A model generated the notes under the pieces. It was not told where the DNA came from, ran no database searches, and saw nothing but the letters and a program-made list of their open reading frames with translations. 64,000 nucleotides of DNA. It comes from Phycisphaerae bacterium (GTDB lineage: Bacteria > Planctomycetota > Phycisphaerae > Phycisphaerales > UBA1924). The translations under genes were made by a program, and so were the position numbers. The stretch covers positions 91,379-155,378 of the forward strand of contig JAUHXM010000001.1 in assembly GCA_030426605.1 (NCBI GenBank). Reading direction: 5' to 3'. This document shows positions 42,418-51,846 of this stretch, in pieces (position 1 is the first letter of the stretch; every line of letters begins with the position of its first letter).

Positions 42418-44058
42418 TCAACGCCCCTCAGAGGCTTCAAACGCGGATTCCGCGACGTCGATCGCCCTCCCCAGGGCCGCTGCCTTGTTCACGGTTTCCA
42501 TGAACTCGGCGTCGGGGTCGGAGTCCGCGACGATGCCGCCCGCCGCCTGGACGTGGTAGGTCCACTTGGTGCTGGGCGACTCGGGGCGGTACAGGTCCGT
42601 CGGAACGACGATGGTGCGCAACGCAAGGGCGATGTCCATCTGCCCGTCGAGCCCGACCCACCCCATGCCCCCGCCGTAGGGGCCGCGGCGGACCTTCTCG
42701 AGCTCGTCGATGATCTGCATCGCGCGGATCTTGGGGGCGCCCGAGATCGTGCCCACGGGCAACGCGGCACGCAGCGCGTCCCAGCAATCCAGGTCCGGGC
42801 GGAGCTCGCCCGTGACGGTCGAGCTGATGTGCATGACGTGGCTGTAGCGCTCGACGGACATGATGTCCGCGAGCTCGATGGTGCCGGGGGTGCAGACGCG
42901 GCCGACGTCGTTGCGCCCCAGGTCCACGAGCATGACGTGCTCGGCGCGCTCCTTGGCGTCGGCGAGCAGTTCGCGCTCGAGCGCGGCGTCTTCTTCGGCG
43001 CTGCGCCCGCGCCGGCGTGTGCCGGCGAGGGGGCGGTTGGTTACGACCATCCTCGGGTCGCCCACGGACCCCTCGTCGCGGACGCGGCAGAGGATCTCCG
43101 GGCTCGACGCGACGAGGATCGTCCCCGCGGCCTGCAGGTAGACCATGTACGGGCTCGGGTTCACGGCACGCAAGGCCCGGTAGACGTCGAACGGATCGAC
43201 GTTGGTCGTGCGCTCGAACCGGTGCCCGAGGACGACCTGGAAGATGTCGCCCGCGCGGATGTACTCCTTGGCGCGCTCGACCATCGCCCGGTGCTCGTCG
43301 CGCGTCGTGTTGGACGGCATGGGCTCGGCGTCGCCCGACGCGGCGGGCGACACCCGCCCGGACGCGAGGGGCGTCACGTGCGTCTGGATCTGATCCACCC
43401 GCGACTCGAGGGTCTTGATCGTGTCGCGGTAGACGGACGCGGGGTCGTCGTCCGGCCCGACGAGCGCGAGCTGGACGACGTGGACCAGCTTGTCCACGTT
43501 GTCGAACGCGACAACGCCCGGGTAGAGCCCGAAGTGCAGGTCGGGCAGACGCCGATCGTCGGGCGGGGCGTTCTTGGGGTGGAGCTTGTCGGGTTCGGCG
43601 TAGCGGACGGTGTCGTAGCTCGCGTACCCGAACCACCCGCCGAGCGGGCAGGCGGGGAGTTCTTTGCGCTGCACGGCTCCCGGGGGCACGCTGATGCGGA
43701 TCGACGCGCCGAGCTCGCGGAGGGTGCCCATCGGGTCGGTCTGGCGTTCGGTCCGGCGGGCGTCGGACGAGAGGCGGTCCGTCACCGTCACGGCGTGCCC
43801 GAAGGCGACGACCTCGATGGCGGGCTGGGCGCCCAGGATCGAGTATCGCCCCTGGCGCTCGCCGCCCTCGACGGACTCGAGCATGAACGAGGGGGCGGTG
43901 CGTTCGTCGGCGCTCACCAGGCGTCGGTACGCCAGCACGGGGGTGAGCTGGTCGGCGAGCAGGCGCACGCCGACGGGCACGGCGAGCGTGTCGCCCGGGT
44001 GCTCGGCGCGCTGGGAGGCGACGTGATCGACGAACTCGGGCTCGCGGATGCTCGGCAC
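42418..44058 (-). CDS. trpE: Anthranilate synthase component I
   Basis: TrpE converts chorismate to anthranilate, the first committed step of tryptophan synthesis, with ammonia supplied by TrpG. The ESVEGGERQGRYSILGAQP segment near residue 55 matches the N-terminal tryptophan-binding motif (family LLESxxGxxxxRYSxxG). The chorismate-utilising core shows FQVVLGHRFERTTNVDPFDV, SPSPYMVYLQ-type and VASSPEILCR segments, GTRRRGRSAEEDAALERELL, DLGRNDVGRV and VGTISGAPKIRAMQIIDELE. The TrpG subunit is not adjacent. Length (546) is slightly above average. The start is 51 bases from the divergent secreted-protein gene, so there is no room for a leader-peptide attenuator. Confidence 0.94.
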   Translation of the reverse strand: MPSIREPEFVDHVASQRAEHPGDTLAVPVGVRLLADQLTPVLAYRRLVSADERTAPSFMLESVEGGERQGRYSILGAQPAIEVVAFGHAVTVTDRLSSDARRTERQTDPMGTLRELGASIRISVPPGAVQRKELPACPLGGWFGYASYDTVRYAEPDKLHPKNAPPDDRRLPDLHFGLYPGVVAFDNVDKLVHVVQLALVGPDDDPASVYRDTIKTLESRVDQIQTHVTPLASGRVSPAASGDAEPMPSNTTRDEHRAMVERAKEYIRAGDIFQVVLGHRFERTTNVDPFDVYRALRAVNPSPYMVYLQAAGTILVASSPEILCRVRDEGSVGDPRMVVTNRPLAGTRRRGRSAEEDAALERELLADAKERAEHVMLVDLGRNDVGRVCTPGTIELADIMSVERYSHVMHISSTVTGELRPDLDCWDALRAALPVGTISGAPKIRAMQIIDELEKVRRGPYGGGMGWVGLDGQMDIALALRTIVVPTDLYRPESPSTKWTYHVQAAGGIVADSDPDAEFMETVNKAAALGRAIDVAESAFEASEGR

Positions 44059-44109
44059 GCGGCGAGTGTACGCCGGGGGCTGGCCGACCCGGCGTGCTAG
44101 TGTGTGGTG

Positions 44110-46239
44110 ATGTCACGGACCACCCGGATCGTCGCCGCGGCGGCGGCGCTGGCAGCGGCGAGCGCGCTGCACGCCCAGCCCGACGCCGACCCCAACCCGC
44201 CGCGCCTCGATCTCTCCGAGCTCCCGCCCGGGCTGGCGCTGGGCGTTCGCGCGTCGCTCACGCACCGGACGCAGGTGTCGGTGCCCGTCGTCGTGATCGC
44301 GCGCGACCTCGCGTCGTACGTGCGGGCCATCGAGGGCTGGCGGGGTGTGTCGCGGTACCCGGTGCTGATCGACGACGGGTCGGCGCGGGCGGCGGTGCGG
44401 ATCGGGCAGTTCGTGCGCGCTTACGAGCCCGAGGAGATCGTCGTCCTCGCGCCCGGCGTGGAAGAAACCGCGTCCGAAGCGGAGCCGGCGGAGTCCGGCG
44501 GGCTGCGGGCGGTGGGCGGGTTCGTGCCCAGCTCCCAACTCGACAACGAGACCGATGACGAGGACGGCGGCGACGCGGGCGTCTCGCACGAAGTCATCGA
44601 GCCCCTGCCGGCGGACCGGTCGGCGCTGCAGGACCGGATCGTCGGCGCGTGGGCGCGGGCGATGGACGTCGCGAACGTGGTGGGCTCGCGCGACGAGGCG
44701 GTCGCGCTGATGCGCGCCGCGGGGTATTCGCCCCCCGGCGTGGTGGTGATGGACGTGGACGACCCCGCGTGGGCGGGCGGGCTCGCGCTCGCGGCGGCTC
44801 ACCTGTGCCCGATCGTGTTCGTCCAAACGCCGACGCTGGACGTGAACCGGTGGTACACGCACGAGCAGGCGGACGATCTGGCAACGCAGATCGAGGATGA
44901 CCTGGGCGCGTCGTCGCTCGCGTGGGCTGGGCTGCACGACGACATCGACGCGGTGACGCTCGCGACGAACACGCCGGCGAAGATCCGGTACGACGACGCC
45001 GGCTCGCGTGCGCACGTGGCGCTGACGGACCGGATCGGGCGTCACACGCAGCGCGGCGCGGGGAACCGGTGGGCGTGGGCCTCGCAGGTGCACGGCGACG
45101 CGAGCGCCTCGAGCTGGCGCGCGATGTGCGCGATCTTCCTGCCGATGGAGTCCGGGTGGGTCTTCGACGGGTACCCGGGCACGAGCCCGTGGAACCAGTA
45201 CGACGGCACCGAGGCGGGCGAGGAGCTGCGCAAGGCCGGGCTCAGCGCCCGCGTGCACGACCTGCCCGACAACGGGATCGCGAACTGGCGCCACGCGGTG
45301 TCGCACGGTGTCTCGGCGGACCTGTTGCTGATCAACTCCAAGGGACGCCCGACGTTCTTCGAGCTCGACCCGGACGACCTCGGGTTCGCGGACATGCCTG
45401 TCCTCGAGCGTCCCGCGGCGGTGCACCTGGTGCACTCGTTCGCGTTCGAGCGCCCGGGCAACGAGCGGACCGTCGGCGGACGATTGATGGCCCACGGGGC
45501 GTACGCGGCGTTCGGCGCGGTGGACGAGCCGTACCTGCAGGGGTTCGTGCCCACGCCCATGTTTGCGCGCCGGCTGCGCGCGGGGTACGCGTGGGGCGCG
45601 GCGGGGCGTGTGGACACCGGCCCGCCCTGGCGGATCGCGGCGTTCGGCGACCCGCTCATCACGATCACGAACCCGCCCAAGCGCGGCGAGGCGGACCGGG
45701 GGCTCGACGCCGTCTCGACGCTCGACCGCGAGGACCTCGACGAGGCGCGGGCCGCGGCGGTGCGCGCCGAGGACTACGACACCGCGATCCGGCTGCTCGT
45801 GCTGTCCGGGCGTGACGGAGACGCGGCGCGGCTCGCGGCGTCCCTCCTCGAGCACGCGCCGGAGAAGCTCTCCGAAGCGGGTGCCGAGGCGGCGCTGGGC
45901 GCGCTCTTCCGCGAGCGCCGGTTCAAGCCCGCGATGGCGGCGTACGAGCGGATGAGCGACGAGCGCCGGAGGGACGCCGTGAACGCCGACGTCTTCTGGA
46001 ACGCGGCCCGGGCGCACTTCATGACGACCGCCGACGGGTCCGTCGTCGGGCCCATGGACGCGTACGTGCGCGAGGGGCAGGCGGCGTTCGACATGATCGA
46101 GATCAGCGGGTACGTCCGGCGCGCCAGCGGCATCGACGCGGCGAAGACCTACCTCGCGCGGGCGCTCGAGCGTGTGAGTTCCAAGAGCGATACGGACCGC
46201 GTGCAGCGGGCGCTCAAGGACCTCGACGCGCGGCCCTGA
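44110..46239 (+). CDS. Large secreted protein, possibly caspase-fold (C25/TIGR03790-like)
   Basis: A 709-residue exported protein with a signal peptide (MSRTTRIVAAAAALAAASALHA). I could not assign a family with certainty. Segments ADLLLINSKGRPTFFELDPD, PAAVHLVHSFAFERPGN, LMAHGAYAAFGAVDEPYLQG and WRIAAFGDPLITITN are laid out like the gingipain-type/TIGR03790 proteins, in which a 'GAV.EP' region and a terminal 'GDP' motif occur. No clear Cys-His catalytic pair was identified. The last 180 residues look like TPR-type helices (YDTAIRLLVLSGRDGDAARL). The ATG at 44110 is preferred over two upstream GTGs. It is divergent from trpE and converges on comEC. Confidence 0.6.
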   Translation: MSRTTRIVAAAAALAAASALHAQPDADPNPPRLDLSELPPGLALGVRASLTHRTQVSVPVVVIARDLASYVRAIEGWRGVSRYPVLIDDGSARAAVRIGQFVRAYEPEEIVVLAPGVEETASEAEPAESGGLRAVGGFVPSSQLDNETDDEDGGDAGVSHEVIEPLPADRSALQDRIVGAWARAMDVANVVGSRDEAVALMRAAGYSPPGVVVMDVDDPAWAGGLALAAAHLCPIVFVQTPTLDVNRWYTHEQADDLATQIEDDLGASSLAWAGLHDDIDAVTLATNTPAKIRYDDAGSRAHVALTDRIGRHTQRGAGNRWAWASQVHGDASASSWRAMCAIFLPMESGWVFDGYPGTSPWNQYDGTEAGEELRKAGLSARVHDLPDNGIANWRHAVSHGVSADLLLINSKGRPTFFELDPDDLGFADMPVLERPAAVHLVHSFAFERPGNERTVGGRLMAHGAYAAFGAVDEPYLQGFVPTPMFARRLRAGYAWGAAGRVDTGPPWRIAAFGDPLITITNPPKRGEADRGLDAVSTLDREDLDEARAAAVRAEDYDTAIRLLVLSGRDGDAARLAASLLEHAPEKLSEAGAEAALGALFRERRFKPAMAAYERMSDERRRDAVNADVFWNAARAHFMTTADGSVVGPMDAYVREGQAAFDMIEISGYVRRASGIDAAKTYLARALERVSSKSDTDRVQRALKDLDARP

Positions 46240-46242
46240 GTT

Positions 46243-48762
46243 TCAGCGTCTGTCGATCATCGCGCCCGATGTGATGGACCCGTCGAGCAGGATCTCGGCG
46301 TGGGCGGCGCCGTGCTCGGCGGTCACCCACCAGGCACGCCCGGCGCGGACACCCGACCACGCGGGCTCGCGCGCCCGCTGAACGCCCGTTGATTGCAGCA
46401 CGACGGCGGGGTCGAGCGCCTGGACGAGCGCCGCGGCTTCGGGCGAGACGCTGCCGTGGTGCGGGAGTTCGAGGACGGCAACGCGGGCGTCGTCGCCCAG
46501 CGCATCGAGGACGCCCCGGATGCCGGCCGCCTGGATATCGCCCGTCATGAGCGCGCGGCGGTCGCCGGTCGTGGTGGAGACGACGAACTGGGCGACGAGC
46601 GACGTGTCGTTCGCGGCGGTGACGCCTCGTGTCGGGAGATCCTCGGGCGGCCAGACGATGTCGACCCGGGCGTGCCCGAGGTCGCGGGTGTCGCCGGCGC
46701 GGAGTGTCTCGATCGTGACGCCCAGGGTGCGAAGTCGCGCGAGGGTACGGCCCTCGGGCGACCACGGGCGTTCTTCAGCGGCGCGCACTAAGACGTCGGT
46801 CGTCAGCACGGTCTCGATGCCGAACACCTCGGCGAGGTGGGGCAGGGCGTTGAAGTGGTCGAGGTTCGCGTGGGTGATGACGGCGGCGTCGATCGAGCGC
46901 ACGCCCAGGGCGCGCAGGGCGGGTTCGAGCGTGCGATCGGCGATCCCCGGCGCGAGCGAGCCGGCGTCCCAGAGCATGGTCGCCTCGGCGGAGCGGACGA
47001 GGTGGCAGGTGCCGTCGCCGACGTCGAGCGTGTCCACCCGCAGCGCGACGGCGGGGCTCGGGTGCTCGGCGGTCCGCATCTCGATGACCGCCCACGTGCC
47101 CAGCAGCAGCACCGCGGCCCACGCGAGGGGGTCGCGCCAGCGGGCGCGGGAGGCGATCCAGAACGCGACGGACGCGGCGACGAAGGCCCAGAGGGCCGAG
47201 ACCGGGCCCGTGCGCACGCTCGTGAGCGCGAACGCATCCACCCACGTGACGAACGCGACGGTGATGTCGCCCATCCACCCCGCGCCCCCGCCGAGCCAGC
47301 CGACCGGGCCCGTGACGAGCCCGACGAGGGCCGCGAGGTACCCGAGCTGCAATGAGACGAGCACGAGCGGCATCGTCAGCATCGTCGCGATCGGGCCCAG
47401 CGGGCTCAGCACGTGCAGGTGTGCCATCACGATCGGCGTCGCGACCAGCCAGCAGGCGATGCACGTGCGCCCGTACGCGGCGGTCCAGTTGGCGGGGCCG
47501 CGGATCCAGCGGGGCAGGCGCGGTGGTGTCGGGAGTGCGGCTCGGATGTCCGCCCGGCGTGCCACTTTCTGGTGCTCGCCCATCGCGAGCAGCACCGCGG
47601 TGACCGACATCGACAGCTGATACCCCGCGTTGAACAGGTCGAGGGGGCGCCAGACGAGCAGCGCGATGCCCGCCCAGGCGAGGACGGTCAGGCGGTCGTA
47701 CCGGCGGCCGGCGGTCTCGGCGCCGAGCAGGAGCAGGACCATCAGCGCGGCGCGCAGGATGGGTGTGCGTGCGGGCAGGACGAAGACGTAGAGCAGCACG
47801 ACGAGCATGACGAGCGCGGGTTCGACCCACCCGCGCTCGCCGGACGCGCGGACGAGCACGAGCGCGAGCCCGGCGAGCACGGCGAGGTGGAAGCCCGAGA
47901 TGGCGAGCAGGTGCCCGACGCCGACGCGCGCGAACGCCTGGGTGTGCGGGTCGAGCGTCGGGTCGCGCTGGCCGAGGACGATCGCGCCGATGAGGGCGTC
48001 GCCGGGGTCGCCGGGGGTGATGCCCATGGCACGCTGCGCCCGGGCGCGCACGCGGGCGCGGAATCCTGACCACCCGGCGCTCATCCGCGCGCGGACGCCG
48101 ACGATCGGGGCGGGCTCGATCAGCGAGCCGTCCGGCACGTTCAGGGTTCCTGCGAGACCGACAGCGCGGGCGTGCGCACCGCGGTCGGGCTCGCCCGGGT
48201 TCGAGGCTGGTTTCATGGGCTCGAAGGTGCCGGCGAGGCGGACGCCGTCGCCCGCGCGCCAGGGGATGCCGCCCTCGCGGACGAAAACGGTGAGCGACCC
48301 GCGGGCCCGTTGCCACCCGGCCGGGGTCTCGACGCGGGCGACGTCCAACCGCGCGTAGCTCGACGGCTGATCATCGAAGGGGAGGTCGAGGTTTGTGCGC
48401 ACGGAGCGTGTGATCACGGGGTCCGCGGTGAGTGTGCCCTCGACGCGAACGGCGGGGCTCGTGAGCCAGGCGTCGGGCGGGACGAGGCGTGAGAGCGCGT
48501 CGCGGGCGGGCTCGTGCACGCGGGCGGTGAGGTAGCAGCCCGAGATCGCGATCGCGCCGACGACCAACGCCACCCGGCAGGCCCACCCGCTGGTGAGGAA
48601 CGCCGCGGCGCCCGCGCCTGCGGCGATGGCGAACCAGACGGGCGCGGGCAGGTGCACGTGCCAGCGGGCGAGCGAGATCCCGAGCGCCACGCATGCGAAC
48701 GCGCCGACGGCGCGGGCTCGTGCCCGCGGCGGCGCGGTCGCGGGCCGAGCGGGCCGGTGCAT
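46243..48762 (-). CDS. comEC: ComEC/Rec2-type DNA uptake channel
   Basis: ComEC transports single-stranded DNA across the inner membrane during natural transformation. An 839-residue protein with about ten membrane helices. The N-terminal DUF4131 region (VFVREGGIPWRAGDGVRLAG) leads to the Competence domain with FARVGVGHLLAISGFHLAVL. The C-terminal metallo-beta-lactamase domain contains WDAGSLAPG, VITHANLDHFNALPHL (HxxxDH-type) and VAVLELPHHGSVSPEAAALV. These are the expected order and motifs. No comEA or pilus ATPase gene is adjacent, but a prepilin-type gene lies just upstream on the same strand. Confidence 0.92.
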   Translation of the reverse strand: MHRPARPATAPPRARARAVGAFACVALGISLARWHVHLPAPVWFAIAAGAGAAAFLTSGWACRVALVVGAIAISGCYLTARVHEPARDALSRLVPPDAWLTSPAVRVEGTLTADPVITRSVRTNLDLPFDDQPSSYARLDVARVETPAGWQRARGSLTVFVREGGIPWRAGDGVRLAGTFEPMKPASNPGEPDRGAHARAVGLAGTLNVPDGSLIEPAPIVGVRARMSAGWSGFRARVRARAQRAMGITPGDPGDALIGAIVLGQRDPTLDPHTQAFARVGVGHLLAISGFHLAVLAGLALVLVRASGERGWVEPALVMLVVLLYVFVLPARTPILRAALMVLLLLGAETAGRRYDRLTVLAWAGIALLVWRPLDLFNAGYQLSMSVTAVLLAMGEHQKVARRADIRAALPTPPRLPRWIRGPANWTAAYGRTCIACWLVATPIVMAHLHVLSPLGPIATMLTMPLVLVSLQLGYLAALVGLVTGPVGWLGGGAGWMGDITVAFVTWVDAFALTSVRTGPVSALWAFVAASVAFWIASRARWRDPLAWAAVLLLGTWAVIEMRTAEHPSPAVALRVDTLDVGDGTCHLVRSAEATMLWDAGSLAPGIADRTLEPALRALGVRSIDAAVITHANLDHFNALPHLAEVFGIETVLTTDVLVRAAEERPWSPEGRTLARLRTLGVTIETLRAGDTRDLGHARVDIVWPPEDLPTRGVTAANDTSLVAQFVVSTTTGDRRALMTGDIQAAGIRGVLDALGDDARVAVLELPHHGSVSPEAAALVQALDPAVVLQSTGVQRAREPAWSGVRAGRAWWVTAEHGAAHAEILLDGSITSGAMIDRR

Positions 48763-48776
48763 GGCGGGAGGTTACA

Positions 48777-49970
48777 TCAGTTCGACGTGACCATCACGTC
48801 GTCGAACTTGAGGAGCATGTCCTCGGTGATGACGGCGTTGTTGACGGCGGTGAAGTTCTGGTGGAACTCGAGGTAGCCCGTGCCGCCGCCCTTGGTGCGG
48901 TAGGCGGCGTCGTTGCTGGAGAAGTAGACGGCGTCCACCCCGGCGGACTGGAGGATGAAGTCGCCGCGGGCGCCGGTGGGGACGACCTCATCGGCGCTGA
49001 CGGCGTCGGGGATGGACTGCCCGTTGAGGCCCTTGGGGAAGTTCGGGTTGCCCAGCAGGGCCATGAGGGTGCGGCGCTGGTCGTCGTCGAACATGCCGCC
49101 CTTGAAGCCGATGAGCGAGGTTTTCACGCTCGGGTCGATCGGGGCGGTCATGTCCAGCTGCTTCTTGCCAAGCGAATTCGAGGCGAGGAAGGCCTTGTTC
49201 GCGTTGGGGTAGAACAGGGCGTTGACGGCGAAGTTGCCGGCGTCGGCGTTGTCGAGGATGAAGTCGTCGAGGGCGATGTCGAGGTCGGACTGGTCGATCT
49301 GGGAGATCGCGGTGTCGGGCACCCAGAGCAGCATGGGGGTGCCGAACGCGTCCACGAGGTCGGGCATCTGCGCGACACCCTCGGCGGCGGTGTTGGCGAA
49401 CTGGCTGGGGTTCGCGTCGGTCGGCGCGGAATCAGAGAACTGCGCGGCGATCCCGCCGGACCCCGTGTTGATCTGGGCAACGAGATAGCGCGAGTCTGGC
49501 GCGAAGTACGCGTTGCCCGAGCCCAGCAGGGCGGTGTTGACGTAGACCTGCCGGGTCGGGTCGTCGATCGATGGGCCGGCGATGATGATGTTGTTGTTGC
49601 CCGAGTCGTAGTCGGGGTAGAGCGCGGGGTCGTTGTTGACATCCTCGACGGTGCCGATGACGGCGTCGGCACCGATGAGGTCGAGCAGGGCGTTCTCCAT
49701 GACGGAGAAGCCTGCAGTCGCGTTGTCGTCCGAGCCGAGGTCGCGCTGGGTGAAATAGCCCGGGTCGGTGTTGTTGTCGATCTTGTACTGGCCCCAGGCG
49801 TTCTGGAAGTCCTGCATGACGGTGCGGGACTCGGCCGATCGGACCGCGTTGCGCGCGGCGCCCAGCGCGGGCAGGACGAGCGCGATGAGGATCGCGATGA
49901 TCACGAAGACCACGAGGAGCTCGACGAGGGTGAACGCGCGCGCGGCGCAACGGCTTGGAAGGCGACGCAT
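48777..49970 (-). CDS. Prepilin-type N-terminal cleavage protein
   Basis: A 397-residue protein with a type IV/type II prepilin start: basic leader MRRLPSRCAARA then FTLVELLVVFVIIAILIALV. Cleavage by prepilin peptidase would occur at A/F. The rest (PALGAARNAVRSAESRTVMQ, then a beta-rich body with IIIAGPSIDDPTRQVYVNTA, MLLWVPDTAISQIDQS and VYFSSNDAAYRTKGGGTGYL) is longer than simple pilins and resembles planctomycete general-secretion pseudopilins. It lies 14 bases upstream of comEC on the same strand, so pilus and DNA uptake may be linked, which is an inference. The ATG at 49970 is chosen over the longer ORF because it starts the leader. Confidence 0.85.
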   Translation of the reverse strand: MRRLPSRCAARAFTLVELLVVFVIIAILIALVLPALGAARNAVRSAESRTVMQDFQNAWGQYKIDNNTDPGYFTQRDLGSDDNATAGFSVMENALLDLIGADAVIGTVEDVNNDPALYPDYDSGNNNIIIAGPSIDDPTRQVYVNTALLGSGNAYFAPDSRYLVAQINTGSGGIAAQFSDSAPTDANPSQFANTAAEGVAQMPDLVDAFGTPMLLWVPDTAISQIDQSDLDIALDDFILDNADAGNFAVNALFYPNANKAFLASNSLGKKQLDMTAPIDPSVKTSLIGFKGGMFDDDQRRTLMALLGNPNFPKGLNGQSIPDAVSADEVVPTGARGDFILQSAGVDAVYFSSNDAAYRTKGGGTGYLEFHQNFTAVNNAVITEDMLLKFDDVMVTSN

Positions 49971-50199
49971 GGGTCGGCTCCTCGCACCCCGAGGGTGCCC
50001 GGCATGAGGGGGTTTGCTCGTGCCCGGGGCGCGTCGCTCCGGGCGGATGGTGTCGTGCCGGCGCGGGGGCACCCCCTTGGTTCACCCCTGCGGCCCGGTC
50101 CCCGCTGGGGAGTCTATACGCCCCGTTGGGATGCCCGGGTCCGCCCGGTTCGGACTGATTGCGTGGCCCGGTGACCGCCCGAGGGCCCGCGCCGGGCCG

Positions 50200-51351
50200 A
50201 TGTGGCCCTATTCTGTGCTCGTGCCGACCCTCAACGCCAGATTGAGCGACCTCGACCCCCGCGAACGCGAGCTCGCGATCGGTCGGGCCGCGGATGCCCT
50301 GCGCGAGGGCGGGCTCGTGGTGCTCCCCACCGAGACGGTCTACGGGGTCTTCGCGGCGGCGAACGACGCGGCAGCCGTCGCGGCCCTCACCGAGGCGTGG
50401 GAGGGCGGGCCCGCGGAGGCATCGGCCCCGAGGTTTTTCTGGCACGCGGGCTCACGTGACGAGGTGACCGACCGCGTCGAGCTGCCCACGCCGGTGGCGC
50501 GCCGCCTGATCGAGCGCCTGGCCCCCGGGCCGGTGCGGTTCGAGATCGAGCAACCCGGCGCGACACTGGGAACGCTCCGCGGTGATCTTGGGATCGCACC
50601 GGGCGTGATCGACAACGGCGAGACGCTGACGGTGCGTGTGCCCGACCACGCGGTGTGCGCCGAGGTGCTGGAACGTGCGGGCGTGCCCGCGGTGGCGCTC
50701 GGGCTCGGGCTCGCGGCGTTCGCGGGTGCGGGCGTGGGGGCGAGCCCGAACATCCGCGAGGACGCGGCGATCACGCCGGAGGTGGTCGTGGACGACGGGC
50801 CGACGCGGTTCGGCAAGCCCTCGACGCTGGTGCGGATCGCGTTGGACGGGAAGTTCGAGGTCGGCGCGGGCGGGGTGCTCGATGAATCGGCGGTGCTCGG
50901 GGCGCTGCAGCGGACGGTGCTGTTCGTCTGCACGGGCAACACCTGCCGGAGCCCGATGGCGCAAGCGATCGCGCAGAAGATTATCGACGAGCGGGCGTAC
51001 GAGGGCGTGACGACGCGGGCCGAGAGCGCGGGCGTCGCGGCGGGCCCGGGCGTGCCCGCTGCCTCGGACGCGGTGGACGTGCTCGCGTCGATGGGCATCG
51101 ACCTGAGCGGGCACCGGTCGCAGCCGATCACGCGGATGATGATCCGCGAGGCGGACGTCGTGTACACGATGACCCCTTCGCACGCCGAGGCGGTGATGAC
51201 GATGATGCCCGACGCGGCGGAGAAGGTCTTCCCGCTCGACCCGCGCGGCGTCATCGAGGACCCGATCGGGCAGGGGCGCGACGTCTACGAACGCACGGCC
51301 CGCCGGCTCGAAGAACTGATCCGCCAACGACTCGAGGAGCTCGACCGATGA
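50200..51351 (+). CDS. Fusion of degenerate YrdC/Sua5-like domain and arginine-phosphatase-type LMW-PTP
   Basis: A 383-residue two-domain protein. Residues 1 to about 230 start like Sua5/YrdC, which makes threonylcarbamoyl-AMP for tRNA t6A (GGLVVLPTETVYGVFAAAND), but the KxR and SAN motifs needed for substrate and nucleotide binding are not visible; AFAGAGVGASPN stands where SANxSG is expected. From about residue 236 comes a low-molecular-weight phosphatase: VLFVCTGNTCRSPMAQAIAQ (P-loop Cys and Arg) and the general acid region VIEDPIG. The Thr in CTGNTCRS is identical to Bacillus YwlE, a protein-arginine phosphatase. The gene order (Sua5, PTP, RpiB) equals Bacillus ywlC-ywlE-ywlF. rpiB overlaps the stop (ATGA). 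An alternative GTG start is at 50221. Confidence 0.8.
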   Translation: MWPYSVLVPTLNARLSDLDPRERELAIGRAADALREGGLVVLPTETVYGVFAAANDAAAVAALTEAWEGGPAEASAPRFFWHAGSRDEVTDRVELPTPVARRLIERLAPGPVRFEIEQPGATLGTLRGDLGIAPGVIDNGETLTVRVPDHAVCAEVLERAGVPAVALGLGLAAFAGAGVGASPNIREDAAITPEVVVDDGPTRFGKPSTLVRIALDGKFEVGAGGVLDESAVLGALQRTVLFVCTGNTCRSPMAQAIAQKIIDERAYEGVTTRAESAGVAAGPGVPAASDAVDVLASMGIDLSGHRSQPITRMMIREADVVYTMTPSHAEAVMTMMPDAAEKVFPLDPRGVIEDPIGQGRDVYERTARRLEELIRQRLEELDR

Positions 51352-51824
51352 GTCACCACCACACCGTCGCGATCGGCGCGGACCACCGGGGCATCGAGGC
51401 GGCGCAGGCCGTCGCGAAATCGCTCGAGGACGCGGGCGACACCGTCACCCTCCTCGCGACGTGCGCGCCCGGAGAATCGTGCGACTACCCGGACCAGGCG
51501 TGGAAGGTCGGGCGGGCGGTCGCGTCGGGCGAGGCGCAGTTCGGCATCCTCATCTGCGGGTCGGCGATCGGGATGTCGATCGCGGCGAACAAGATCCCGG
51601 GGTGCCGGGCCGCGGTCGTGCACGACGAGCTGACGGCCAATCTGAGCCGCTCGCACAACGACGCGAACGTGCTGTGCCTGTCGGGCGATCTGCTCGGGCA
51701 TCGGCTCATGCAGCAGATCGTGCGGGTCTGGCTCGACACACCCTTCGAGGGCGGTCGGCACGCGCGCCGCGTGGACAAGATCATGGCGATCGAGCGGGGC
51801 GAGGCGCCCGCGCCCACGGCCTGA
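51348..51824 (+). CDS. rpiB: Ribose 5-phosphate isomerase B
   Basis: RpiB interconverts ribose 5-phosphate and ribulose 5-phosphate in the pentose phosphate pathway. A 158-residue protein with IGADHRGIEAAQAVAKSLED at the N terminus, the catalytic Cys70 in LICGSAIGMSIAANK (commonly CGTGIG, here CGSAIG), and NANVLCLSGDLLGHRLM-type helices. GRHARRVDKIMAIERG closes the protein. It overlaps the upstream fusion gene by 4 bases, so it is translationally coupled. Some RpiB homologues act on allose 6-phosphate. Confidence 0.93.
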   Translation: MSHHHTVAIGADHRGIEAAQAVAKSLEDAGDTVTLLATCAPGESCDYPDQAWKVGRAVASGEAQFGILICGSAIGMSIAANKIPGCRAAVVHDELTANLSRSHNDANVLCLSGDLLGHRLMQQIVRVWLDTPFEGGRHARRVDKIMAIERGEAPAPTA

Positions 51825-51846
51825 GCAGGGCTGTCAAGGTGTGCCT

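Noticed and set aside
42418-44109. trp leader peptide and attenuator
   Set aside because: Only 51 bases separate the divergent starts of trpE and the secreted-protein gene; no Trp-codon leader or terminator was seen.
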